Shown here piece by piece: positions 33,494-44,740 of a stretch of 64,000 nucleotides of DNA. The notes below the pieces were generated by a model. It was not told the origin of the DNA, made no database searches, and worked only from the letters and a program-made list of their open reading frames with translations. Every line of letters starts with the position of its first letter. The first letter of the stretch is position 1. Source of the stretch: Vigna angularis (taxonomy: Eukaryota; Streptophyta; Magnoliopsida; Fabales; Fabaceae). Made by a program: the position numbers and the translations under genes. The stretch covers positions 18,774,501 to 18,838,500 of the forward strand of contig NC_068971.1 of the NCBI RefSeq assembly GCF_016808095.1. Reading direction: 5' to 3'.

Positions 33494-34322
33494 GAATTTA
33501 GAGATCTAATAAAAAGAAGATCAAGAGGAAGGCGACCTTCAACTACTGAGATAGAAACTAGAGTGTTTAAAGAGTTTGTTGATTGGTTTCAAAGGCGGGT
33601 GGGTGATCAAATAAAACACTTTCTCTTACTTACCAAGTTTTCTTTTAATTATATCTAACATTATTTCCTTATTTAGATTAATCCAGAAACAATAAATTCA
33701 ATGTCTACTGACTTGAAGTTTCTAGCACGAGGTCCATTGGATAATGCTAGAAGATTTACTGCTGCTTACAACATCAATGGGTTCAAATTTCGAACATTGA
33801 CTCGTGATGAGGGATTGAGAACACAAAATTGTGGTGTCTTTTTAACACCTAATACAGCTTGTGTTTCAAGTACTGTTGATAGGAACTTAAGGCAAGCAGA
33901 CTTATCCTATTATGGAAAGTTGGAGGATATTATTGAGCTTAATTATTATGGTCGATTCAAAGTTGTTCTTTTCAAGTGTAAGTGGGTAGATACTACACGA
34001 GAGAGGATATAAAAAGGATCAATGGAATTTTAATTGTGTTAACTTTGATAGACTTATTCATATTGGAAACCGTGAAGAACATGAACCTTATATTGAGGCA
34101 TCTCAAGCACAAATGGTATATTATGTTGATGATGTGGTTAATGAAGGATGGAGTGTTGTTGTGCATGTAAAGCCAAGAGATTTGTATGAAATGGGAGAAG
34201 AGTTACAAGAAGAGTTATATGAAAACGAACCATACCAAGATCAAGAGTTGGACAAATTTTATAGTAATGACAATGAATATGTTCAATTGGCTACAAACCA
34301 TTTAGACGAGGATATCAATTAG
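33494..34322 (+). pseudogene. CACTA transposase-associated domain (DUF4216-like)
   Basis: Protein similarity recognised by eye to the C-terminal region commonly found with Tnp2-type CACTA transposases: KEFVDWFQ, then after a probable intron FLARGPLDNARRF, INGFKFRTLTRD, RTQNCGVFL, YYGKLEDIIELNYYG and VVLFKCKWVD. After a frame change come VNFDRLIHIG, ASQAQMVYYVDD and WSVVVHVKPRDLYEM, ending in an acidic tail at 34322. The frame break near 34004 makes it a pseudogene, or an exon boundary I misread. The transposase core itself is not in the window. It sits beyond the Athila-like insertion from the CACTA left end at 27429. Confidence 0.7.
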
Positions 34323-35057
34323 TCAAATGTATAATTGACTCATGGTTGATTTCTTAAGGTGATGATATGTACCACATGTTTGATTTCTCAGTTTCAAGTT
34401 AAGAAGAAGTTACCTTTTCTGAATTGTGACTCTTTATTAGCTCGTTCTCTCATTTGGAAAGGTAATAAGATCCTAACTCATTCATATGTGCGATGTATTT
34501 GGCTGGATGGCATAGATTATCATTCATATGTGCTATTGTTATTTCAAAATTGATTTTCTTGAATCTGATTGCATGAGATGAACTTGTAAATTTTACAAAG
34601 TTAATTATCAGTTATTAGATCATTGACAGATATGTGTTAGTGTAGTTTAGGTACTTGCAAAGTTACATTGACAGATCATTGCTGTTTTGTTTCACATTTT
34701 TTCCTTAGTTTACTACTAGAAAGCCATTTAACATTTAAATAATGAAGAATCATTTCTAAGTATGAGTCTACGAGACCTGTGAGAGTGTGCAGAGTGATAT
34801 TAAGCCAAATACAAACTAATAAGTGGGCTTGAAGCAGCATGTCTATGCACAAGAAGCTTCAACAGCTAAACTCTTTGGTACTCCTTTACATGGATCTCCG
34901 AATGTATTAATTGATAGTTCAATTCTACAACTACTTGATCCAATGCAGCCCTGTTAAAAGATGCTCTTTAGAGTAAGTATAATCCGAATGGAAAATTAGC
35001 TACTGCAGTTTCCATGTTTAAAATTAGCTACACAAAAGACATGTATGAACTTCTTAT
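34323..35057. other. No gene recognised
   Basis: AT-rich DNA following the CACTA domain. It probably still belongs to that element, but its right terminus (GTAGTG) was not found. Confidence 0.5.
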
Positions 35058-35246
35058 TTAAAGAAAAAGCAAGGATATCACCTTCTGCACAACAGATAGA
35101 GCCTTATTGCTACTGCAGTTTCCATGATTAAAGTTTCCACAAGTCCCATGAGGTGTTCCAAAACTTGCAAATTTAATGGAGGAGATCACCTGATTAGGAT
35201 AAGGGCATTCCAATAACATTAGTAGGCTTTTCACCACATTTTTCAA
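35058..35246 (-). pseudogene. Beta-galactosidase fragment (SUEL/galactose-binding lectin domain)
   Basis: The minus strand encodes [19 protein letters not shown], then [13 protein letters not shown] and ALSVVQK, the pattern of the C-terminal SUEL-type lectin domain of plant GH35 beta-galactosidases. The exon ends at a GT splice-donor-like site after VVQK (about 35083). The rest of the gene (glycosidase domain) is not in the window. Intact relatives are cell-wall enzymes that trim beta-galactosyl residues. Being an isolated exon near CACTA transposase sequence, it may be a captured host-gene piece. Confidence 0.7.
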
Positions 35247-35522
35247 GGAGACTAGTTAGAGTTAGGGTGTAGAAATACCTTTACCTGATTTCTTTTCATC
35301 CAGTTCTTGCTCAGAGTTATTTCCAACAACATTATTATAGTCTTCTTGTATGACAAACATGTCATTAATTTATTTATCTTTCTCCTCTATTTCTCTCTAT
35401 CTGTCTTTCTTTCTTATTGTAAAAATTTGTGTCATCTTTTGCTGGGTATGAATAACTTTCCAATTAAAGACAGTCCACGCTTGGCTGAAAGAAAATATGC
35501 AAACAGATCTCTTACTTCTTAA

Positions 35523-37032
35523 TGTTTAGATTGTAATCTATACCAGAAAAGTCTTATAAAGAATGCAACTAACTACAAATACAAAAACATAACTCACAAT
35601 TAGCATCAATATCTGTAGTTCATCATCTTTCTGACAAGGTCAAGAACACAGCGCCACAAGCACTGTATTAAGACGAATATGAAGAAAAAGTTAAAACTGG
35701 AGTAATTAGAAGATGTATAGTTTAAGAACTTTAATTACAATTAAAATATTAATTAAATATTTATTAATTTTGTGTAATGTTTTGTTGATTAAAAAGAGTT
35801 TTATTTAAGAATTATAATATTATGTATCATGGGTAGCAAAACCAAAAATTTTCTTCTCAAAGCCGTCTAAAATCTAGAACAGGTAAATTTATGATCTTCT
35901 TTTATCAGTAGCAGGTGAATGGAATTAAACATGAAAAGTTCTAATTTTTGAAGCGATTGTGCTCTCAATAAGAAAAGTTGGGCAAAGCTAATTTGTGATC
36001 GTGAACACACAATGACTGAAATTGTAACTCAATCAGGGCATGAAGATCACACAGATTCCCTGAAAGAATTTTCTAAACAAAGACAACAATAAAGTTTTGG
36101 TATTATCATCATTAGCATAGATAAAGTGAGAAAAATAAAATAAACATAGATACAATACGTTCTTGTATTAGTAAAGATTTTCTAATATATATTTCTTAGA
36201 TATCATGTTTACTAAAAGATATTTCATTATTATATGTTAAACTTTAAAATTTGAATTGTTAAAACTCGAATTATTAGGCAATTTAACCTATTATCTCGTG
36301 TGTAATATCTTAAAAATATAGTAAGTCATCACATATATGATATGATAGAACAATTATCCAACTATAACATAAAGTAATAACTTTATAGTTATTCAAAATA
36401 ACCGTAGAATTTAAAACTTTATATACAAGAAACTAACCAAAACTATATACAAAACTACTCTAAACCTAACTACTCAGCATCATCTCCTCCGTCCAATGCC
36501 TGCTCCAAAGACACCTCATCTCTCTCTGCTCACACCCACAAGATGATCATTGTAAAGGAAGAACAACAACACATAAAAAACACAAACAACAAACAACAGG
36601 GTAACCTAGTTTAAATAAAAGATCAATCAACATACTTATCAAGCACATAACATTCAATCATACCATTCAATTAAACTCTAAAACATTTTATGCATGACAC
36701 AACACTAACTTTGACTGTCCGGACTTAGAATAATTGTTGAGCTATGGCGGGTCGTGCACTCGTGGTGGCTTCTACTGCTTTACGAAGCCATTGCCAATGG
36801 GTTTCACCCTACCACACTCACGAGGTTAGTTTGTTCTGGTCGGGCCTTGGAGCATACTGGAAGCCTCCAACACTAAGACCTACTGCTATTCCTCACGACA
36901 TGGATCAATCCTCTCTACGTGAGAATGAAAGACCATTGCAGTTTCAGGATAACTCCCAAGACTGAGCTCCTACATTCATTCTAAAATTACACTTGAATCT
37001 CACCAAGAGATTCTACTTTGGAACTTTACTTT
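35523..37032. other. Mostly AT-rich DNA; unassigned frame at 36744-36965
   Basis: No repeat boundary recognised. A 73-codon plus-strand frame (36744-36965) starts MAGRALVVAST and is less AT-rich than its surroundings, but I recognise no domain in it. It is as likely to be a repeat fragment as a gene. Confidence 0.4.
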
Positions 37033-37454
37033 TGTTAACGGTTGAAAATACTGTTATTTGTGATGTAATTTTGATATTAAATACACCCTTTTTCACTTAG
37101 AAACTTGCGTTGACTCATGCTTTTTCATTTAATTGTGTTTATAAGAGAGTTGAGGTTGAATTTGATGATTTTATGACTAATTACCCTTGTTTTGATAGGT
37201 AATGAGAGAACGCGGAAAGCAAAGATGAAGTGCTAAGGAGTTAGAGCTCAGAAAGGACTGGAAAAGCACCTAAAGGAGGAACCGCACGAAGCTTGGGCGC
37301 CCTGTCCGAGGCTTGAGCCTTGGAAAATCGGCGTCCATCGCTTGGGGCTTTCCTAGGCCGCCCGGGCGGCGGCCTCTGAAGCCTGGGCGACCAATTGAAG
37401 GCTCAAGCCCTACATGAGGACCGTCCACCGCCCTGGCGCCCTAAGTGGAGCACC
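37033..37454 (+). repeat. 5' fragment of a related Athila-like LTR
   Basis: Starts TGTTAACGGTTGAAAATACT, similar to the main family, but U3 then has GC-rich GGCGCCC and GCCGCCCGGGCGGC motifs instead of CCGCTGAGCGG. Cut at 37455 by the next LTR. Confidence 0.65.
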
Positions 37455-38870
37455 TGATAATTGTTGAAAAACTGTTATTTTTATACTTAAAATTGACGTC
37501 AATTACAACCTTTATGACTTAGAAATTACCTTGAACTCATGATTTTGTTGAATTGTTGGAAATAAGAGAGTTGAAGGTGAATTTAATGGTTTTGCGCTAG
37601 ATTCCCTTGATTTTGTAGGTTAATTGAATGGTTTGAAAAAAGAGTTGAAGTACCGAATGATTGGAATACAGAAAAGTCAACCAGTCAACCAGAATGCAGA
37701 AAAGTCAACCAGAGTGTAGAAAAAGTTGCGACCGAGTGGCGCTGAGCGGTAATTACCGCTGAGCGCCACTTTTCAGGTGCCGAAATCATCGCTGAGGGGC
37801 AAAAACAGCAGTTGAGGGGTAAAACTGGAGTGCCGCACTTGCCGTTGAGCGACACTTTTATGGGCTTGGGCCTAATTTTCTGTATTTTTTAGAATAGTAT
37901 ATAAGCTTTAGAACGTTCTAGGGTTCGTATCTTTGGTTGGAACGAAGCAGAAACACACTTTTCATCCCTTGGGGGTAGAATTGGAGATGGTGACGGATCT
38001 CCTCTTCTCTTTCTCGAGTTTTTCTATCTCTTCCATTCTTTCATTCCATTGTTCATCTAGTTCTTCCATGACGATGGAGAACTAAACTTATTTTGTTGTT
38101 GTTGGGGAATCAATGTAAATCCTTAGAAACTCTCTTGTATGGAATTTGTTCTTCAAGATCATTTTTATGATACATGCTTTCTTTCATCAATTGTTAGAGA
38201 TATTCTTCTTTGCTCAAATGCTTGTGATATTTTATTCATGTATGGCATAAATCTTATGATTTGTAAGTATCACGAGATTTCGTACTCCTAGGGTTGGATG
38301 ATTTGGGGATGTGACAGCTCTCCTCTTCTCTCCCTAGGATTGTTATTGAGAGATATCTTATAAATCACGATCTGGGGAATTATTCCAACTGTATATTACA
38401 AACCTAGACATAAGAGTATGATAGTTGGTTGCCTTTTAGCTTCTGTTCACTATAATGCATGATTAATTGCTAGGGAGACAAACATTGTAAACTAGTGATT
38501 ATGATTAGGCTTTCTTCGCCGAGACATCAGGTTTAAAGTAATTTAGAAAGTTGCATTAACATTAATGAAAATAATGATGAATTCCTAAATACAAGAGAGT
38601 GGATAAGATGAAATTGATAAACCCCAACAACATATTCATCCATATATTTCAATTCACATGTTTTGTTTCTTCTTGCCCATTGATTATCACATGCATACAT
38701 ATTTACTTTTCAGTCTTTTGCATTTGAAACTTAAAACAATTTGTTCACAAGTCTTAATTAATCAATAAATCACATAAATGTCTAGGTCGTGAGTCCTTTG
38801 GGAGAACGATACTTGGTCTTACCAGGTTTATTACTTTATACGATTCGGTTACACTTGCCGAGGGTTAACA
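37455..38870 (+). repeat. 5' LTR of Athila-like element
   Basis: Starts TGATAATTGTTGAAAAACTG and ends GAGGGTTAACA, 1,416 bp. Three GTCAACCAG W-box units (37675-37715), CCGCTGAGCGCC motifs and TATATAAGC at 37899. About 140 bp near 38230-38370 are extra relative to the other copies and partly repeat LTR text. Confidence 0.8.
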
Positions 38871-39215
38871 AGTTTTTGACTCCGTTTTCGGGGATTAAAG
38901 ATTTGTTCATCAAGTTTTTGGCGTCGTTGTCGGGGACTCGTGGTTTAACTAGTCTATTTGTTTGATTTTTGATTATTTTTGACTTGTTGTGAATTTTGTT
39001 TTTCTGTTTTTATTTTTCTATTTTTATTTTTCCATTTTTATTTTCTGTTTTCTGTTTTTATTTTTTATTTTTGTTGTTACTATTTTATTTTATTTTATTT
39101 TCTATTTTTATTTTCTGTCTTCTTATCTTTTCAATTATATCTTTTGATTATTTCTTCTCTTTTCTATCTTTTTGTGCTCACAAAATTTTTCTAGGGTATT
39201 GTTTGCTTGTGTATG
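38871..39215 (+). other. Doubled PBS and pyrimidine-rich leader
   Basis: AGTTTTTGACTCCGTTTTCG plus GGGA directly after the LTR, then AGTTTTTGGCGTCGTTGTCG plus GGGA about 40 bases later. Then comes a T-rich tract (38973-39185) ending TTGTGTATGCAGG at the gag start. Hydrophobic frames here are artefacts. Confidence 0.6.
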
Positions 39216-41052
39216 CAGGGTAATATTCGGACTAGAAGCAAAAAGATTTCTAAACCTCTTCTTGAAGGCCTGGACGAAAGTAGAAGGAGGAGGATAATTC
39301 GAACTTCAAGAGAACTATTCCCTTCTCCTGAGACACTCTTACAACCTTCACCACCAAGGTCTTACCATAGCACTGAAAATATGCCAGAGGAGAATAATGG
39401 TAGACGGAGTCTTACAAATTACACCACTTTGGTTGGCCCTCAACATTTTAACAGTATAGCAAGGCCGAGGGTTAATGCTGCATACATGGAGGTGAAACTA
39501 ACATTGATACAATTGGTGAAAAGCAATTAGTTTAATGGGCTATCACATGAAAGCCCGTATGAACATCTCACTACTTTCAATGAAATTTGTAACACCGTGA
39601 AGATAAATGGAGTGCCCGATGAAGCAATCAAGCTTATCTTGTTTCCTTTCTCATTGGGAGGCAATGCTAAATTGTGGTTAGATTATTTTCCAGAAGGTAG
39701 TTTTACAGAATGGGAAGCTGTGGTAGCAAAGTTTTTGAACAAATACTTCCCACAATCTAAAGTCAACAAAAGGAAGCAAGAGATCTCTTCTTTCAGACAA
39801 GGCATGGAGGAGACATTAAGTCAAGCATGTGACAGGTACAAAAGTTTATTGAGAAAGACTCCCATGCATTGGTTTGATGAAGTAGCAGTTGTTCTACTTT
39901 TCCTTGGAGGTCTTGGTTCACAAACCAAGTTGATGTTAGATGCCTCAGGTGGAGGTAATATTAAATGTAAGACTCCAGAGGAAGCAACAAAATTGATAGA
40001 GAACATGGATGCTAATGACAATGAAATTCATATTGAAAGAGGAGCCTCTGTTCAACAGAAAGGGGTTCTACAATTGCAGTCAAATGATGCCTTGCTTGCT
40101 CAGAATAAGATTATAACTCAACAGTTGGAAAATCTAACAAAGATACATGCTCAATTGCCGAAGGAATTTTAAACTGTTGCTCAAGTCCAACAACAACTGT
40201 GTGAACTATGTGGTGGTGACCATATCAATGGTCAATGTGCTTTTCCAGTGGAGGCCCTAGAAGATGTAAATTTCATGAACAATCAATTTCCATACCACCA
40301 AGGTAATTTCAACCAAGGGTGGAAACCTCACCCAAGCATGGGTCAAGGTCAGGGACAATCTGGACAAGCTGGGCAATCAGGACAATTTAATAGGCCACAA
40401 CAACAACCATCATTATGGCAACAAATATCTACACTCACTGAAAAACATACAAAGTTGGAAGAAACTCTTTATCAGTTTATGCAGGTAACCATCTCCAATC
40501 ATAACAGCACTCAAGCATCCATTAGAAATATGGAGATGCAAATCAGACAAATAACTAAGAAGTTGGAAGAAAGGTCTGATAAGAGTTTTGGGGCTAATAC
40601 TGAGGTTAACCCTAAAGAATAGTGTAGCGTTTTGTGAGTGTAGATGTTGAAAGAGTTGAGTTAGAAAGAAAAGAAGAAAAAGAAGATAGAGTGGAGGAAA
40701 AAGAAAAGAGAGTAGAGAGAAAAGAAAAAGAAGAGAAAGAAAAAGAAGTGGTTGAGAGACAAGAAAAAAAAGAGAATGTGTGTGAAAATAAAGAAGTTGA
40801 GTAGAAAAAGAGAAGGGAAGAAAAAAATAAGAGAAAAGAAAAAGAGGAAAAAGAAAGTGAGAGAAAAGAGAAAGAGGACGAGAGGAAGAGAGAGAGAATC
40901 ATATGAAAAACCCTTTCGTCATCCAAAGAAGTATCATAGGAAGGAAAAGAAATTTAAGTGCTTCATGGAAATCTTCAAGAAATTGGAGATTAAAGTTCCT
41001 ATGATTGAGACATTGCAACAGGTTCCTGGTTTGATCAAATTTTTGAAGAAGT
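39216..41052 (+). pseudogene. Athila-like gag, broken, followed by polypurine linker
   Basis: Same domain order as the copy at 30847: capsid-like domain, zinc knuckle CELCGGDHINGQC (40198), Gly/Gln-rich part and coiled coil. Stops at 39528, 40170 and 40621 break it. From about 40655 to 40905 the coding strand is almost only purines and encodes Lys/Glu/Arg repeats. After a frame change, HPKKYHRK and LEIKVPMIETLQQVPG mark the approach to the protease. The gene is cut at 41053 by an LTR of another family. Confidence 0.8.
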
Positions 41053-41395
41053 TGATGGGGCTGTCGCGGCCCATACAAGTTTGATGTGCATTAAAAATGC
41101 AGTATAGTGTTAGGAAGTGACTCCTAGGTCGTCTCTCAAGGACCAAATGTGGTTCGAGACTTAGGTCAAACACGTAGTGGGGGAAGTTTTGAAAGTGTTT
41201 TTGTGATTAGAAATAAACTAAATTAAAACTGGAAATTAATTACAACCAAACATAATTGAAAACATTGAAATAAATGGACAAAGTATGAAGACCGAACGAT
41301 TCTACATTGAGACCGAACGATCTCTAAAGCAAGTGAGGAAATTGGAAATGCAGGAAAATAAAGAAGCCGAACATAATAGACAACATAGTGAACGA
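41053..41395 (-). repeat. LTR fragment (TGATGAGTC family), inverted
   Basis: The minus strand ends ...GGGCCGCGACAGCCCCATCA at 41053, the same terminus as the LTR at 46477. Homology stops near 41395. Confidence 0.75.
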
Positions 41396-41972
41396 AATTC
41401 TCTAAGGATGAGGGTATGAGTACTTGGTCGTCTTAAGCTCTTGATCTCCAGACTTAATTCTCTAGGAACGCTAGGAATTGCACGAACTAGGAATTAAGGC
41501 AGGCTTATTGTGCCAAGGGATTGGGTTCTAAGTACTTTAGTGAGTGACGTTAACATTAATGCATAAAGAGGAATTCTTATATACATGAGAGGGAACTTGG
41601 TGAAATCTAACCCCAACAACATATTCATCTCATATTAAACAACATTCGTTCATCTCTGTGTTACTCTACTATTGATCAATTTGCGTTCATATTTTATTTT
41701 CTGTTTTTGCATCTCAAACCAATGATCTCGTTTATTTTAAGTCTTAATTAATTAATTTATCACACGACTGTTTAGTGCCGAGAGTCCTCTGGATTACGAT
41801 ACTTGGTCTTACCATTTTATATTACTTGTGCGATTTGGTACACTTGTCAATCTGTCAACAAGTTTTTGGCGCCGTTTGATGACAAATTTATGAACACTGA
41901 AAAACGGCGCCACAAACTTGTTTAACCCTCGGCAAGTGTGACTGAATCGTATCAAGTAATAAACTCGGTGAT
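41396..41972. repeat. Facing LTR ends forming a PBS palindrome
   Basis: 41396-41855 is a plus-strand U5 end of an Athila-like LTR followed by AAGTTTTTGGCGCCGTTT. From 41876 the minus strand carries another LTR end and its first PBS copy (AAAAACGGCGCCACAAACTT). The two PBS copies face each other over about 50 bases as an inverted repeat. Confidence 0.65.
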
Positions 41973-42200
41973 ACAAGAAGGCCTAGCACCATAGGACCCA
42001 TCACAAGAGGGATGTCCAAAAAGCTCCAAGATGAGTATTCTCCCCAAGGTCAAATACTATTTGCTATTTTTGGATGGAAAATTGGAGAACAAGAAGATGT
42101 TACAAATTTTCCAAAACATGGAGAAGGGTAAAATGGACATTTCCACACAAGAAGGGGTGTGCTTATCCTTCTATGGGGTGGCATTAGTAATTGTTTCTTT
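41973..42200 (+). pseudogene. Retrotransposon ORF C-terminal fragment
   Basis: Encodes RPSTIGPITRGMSKKLQDEY followed by a stop near 42136. PITR(G/A)M-type endings are seen in plant gypsy polyproteins and gag. Too short to assign. Confidence 0.4.
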
Positions 42201-44740
42201 TCTCCACATGTAAAACTCATTTGTCACGTGTTTCATAAGGCTTTCTAGAAGCCACACATTTAGCACATGGTTAGCATTTCAGATCTAAAAACGTGTAAAA
42301 GGCTTGCTTAAGCTTTGAGATTGATCTATAAAATCTCATAGGCAAAGCTTGTAGCTCACTTTTGATGAATTGAGAGAATAGATTTGCTGATGCAATTTCC
42401 AGCGTCTTCTCCCACCGAAAGTCACTCTTGTGCTTCCTACCAAACCTCCTCTAGCTTCCTTCCATTGATGAAGGCTGTCTGAGCTAGCTCCATTTCCCCA
42501 AAGCACCTCATCCAAACTCTTCTTCCACATTTTCATCCGCTGCTACTGCACAGTCTAGACTGTTTTCATCTTGTTCTTTCGCTGTCACTGCCTTTCTTCC
42601 CTGGAAGCTCACGGATCTGTAGAATAGCACCAAAGCTGGAGCTATCATGTGGTATTCAGACCCTGGTTCGAAATGCACCAGTGAGCTAAGTGTTTCTTTT
42701 TAAATTCCACACTGTCATCATGCTCTTTTGCTGTCTTTGAATCTGTTTCACTGTTCTATTCATTTTCTGGTGTTATTAGGTTCTGTTTGAGTCTGTTCTT
42801 GTGTGCTCGTTTTATTTTGATTGTGTCTCATCATTTTAATCGGTCCATTTGTGTTGTTTGAGTCTTTTTTTTGTTTGAGCATCTTTTCCTGTAATGTTCA
42901 GTCATGTGTGTTTACATTTCTGTCTTCAAATCTGGTTTAAAAATTGTGTGCTCTGCTATATCTGAATAAACTGAAGAAGTTGTTATTATCTGCACATTAA
43001 ATGAGCCATGACAAACTCAGTGGGAGCTCAAGTGCATGATTTGTGACACCAATTCCAGTTTCAGAATTTTGAGCAGTAGAATAGTTTTGTGTGTCTATTT
43101 GAAAGAAATTGGTGAATTAGATCTGTGATTGAATGCCCAAACTGAGTTAGTACTTGATGCACATCATCTAAGCACTGAATTGCTTCTGCAAAAGGCTTAG
43201 TAGCATCATTGGAAAACTCACATTGCATCTAATCTGCAGTTGGCCGAACTGCACTGCTTTGCTTAGTCCAGTATTTTTTTTATTATTCTGTTCCAGTATT
43301 AGATCACTGCTGAACATCTTTGCAACTATTTCCATCATTTTTAACAAGTTTTAAATGCTGTATATGGACACATTTCAGTGTTCAAAGGTCGTTTGATTCA
43401 GTGCACTAAAATCTGGGTGGTTGAGTTCTTCATTTTGCTGCATAAAAAGGGTTGAATGAGTCAAAAATCTGTTATCATAAGTTTCTGCATCAAATTTCAG
43501 TATCAACACGTTTGATTTGATGAATTAAAATTGGTTATGCAAAGAAATTTTACATTGAAATAACCCTGCACAATTTTATTCTCTAAACCATCAGTTTTAG
43601 TCTTCTTTTGTTGGTGCAAGCTGCATACTACAAAGTTATTTGTACAAACTGTTTTGGTGCAATCCAATAATCTAAACTTGTTAGCAAAAGCTTGGTCAAA
43701 CGTATTCAATGTTAAAAACAATATAACAGAAACAAATATTGCAAATTAAAAAGCTGATTGGCTAGTGCAAGTTGAATCTGCAAAATTTGGTGCATCAAAC
43801 TGATTGTTCATTCAGACAATTCATCAAACAGTTTTGATCAATTTCTAATTGTCTCCGAATTTGAGTCCATTGCAGCTTGTTTTGATTTCTTGCTTTATTA
43901 ATATACTCTAGAACTTTTCCTAGGTTCTTTTTGTTGTGCCTCCGTGTTTGCATCTCCTTTTCTTGCTTTATTCTCAGTCATTGGCTTTCTGGCCTACCAC
44001 CTGTTTGATAAAAGGTGTTGTAGTGCAATATTTTTCCTGAGACAATTATGTGCAGTTGCTTCATTTCCTTTTCTAATCTCCTGCTGATTTATAATCTGTT
44101 TGAGGTATAATTACACGGGATTGGGCTATCTAGAGACCCTTCATCATTGGTAGCCTCCTAGGAAGTGGAGATTTGACGGAAACACAAGGCATGGTGACTA
44201 CGGTGCTGTAGAAATTGACTTGCTAGAAACATAGTTGGCCATTTCAAGCAAGTGAAGTGGAAGAGCTCATAAGTGTTCTTCCCTCATTTGCTAACTTGAC
44301 TAAAAGTCTCATCACTTTAAAATTGGTAGACGGTGAGTGTGTCTTAGATCCAAAGTCTAAGCCTCACCTAGGAGACCTCACTTTAATTGCTTTTCCCATT
44401 CTCGACTAAATAGTATATATCTTGTGCGAATAGGAAGCTCTCTTAGGGGTCCGAATTTAGAGTTTAGGTTGTGTCTTTTCTTTGCTTTGTGTTTTCTTTG
44501 TTGTCTTTAAGACTTAAGTGGATTTAAGAGTGATTTTGATCTAAGGACTCTAGTAAGTAGCCAAAAGCATATTTGGCAAGGATAAGGCTTGGTACTTAAG
44601 CATTCCTAGTGAATCACCTCCCTTACCTGGAATATTGCTTTCAAGCGAAAATCTCTAGTCTTTACTTCAAGAATAACATTTAAGTCCATCATAATGTCTA
44701 GAAGGCATTCTCCTAGGATTAGCAAAGAAAACAAAAACTA
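42201..44740 (+). other. Unassigned, LTR-like, no gene
   Basis: About 2.5 kb without coding potential. A TATA-like CTATAAAATC at 42329 followed by CT-rich DNA suggests an LTR promoter. The stretch around 44100-44450 resembles an untranslated leader. Termini not found. Confidence 0.35.

Noticed and set aside
36744..36965. Possible small host gene (73 codons)
   Set aside because: No domain, promoter or splice context recognised; left as unassigned and not called a gene.
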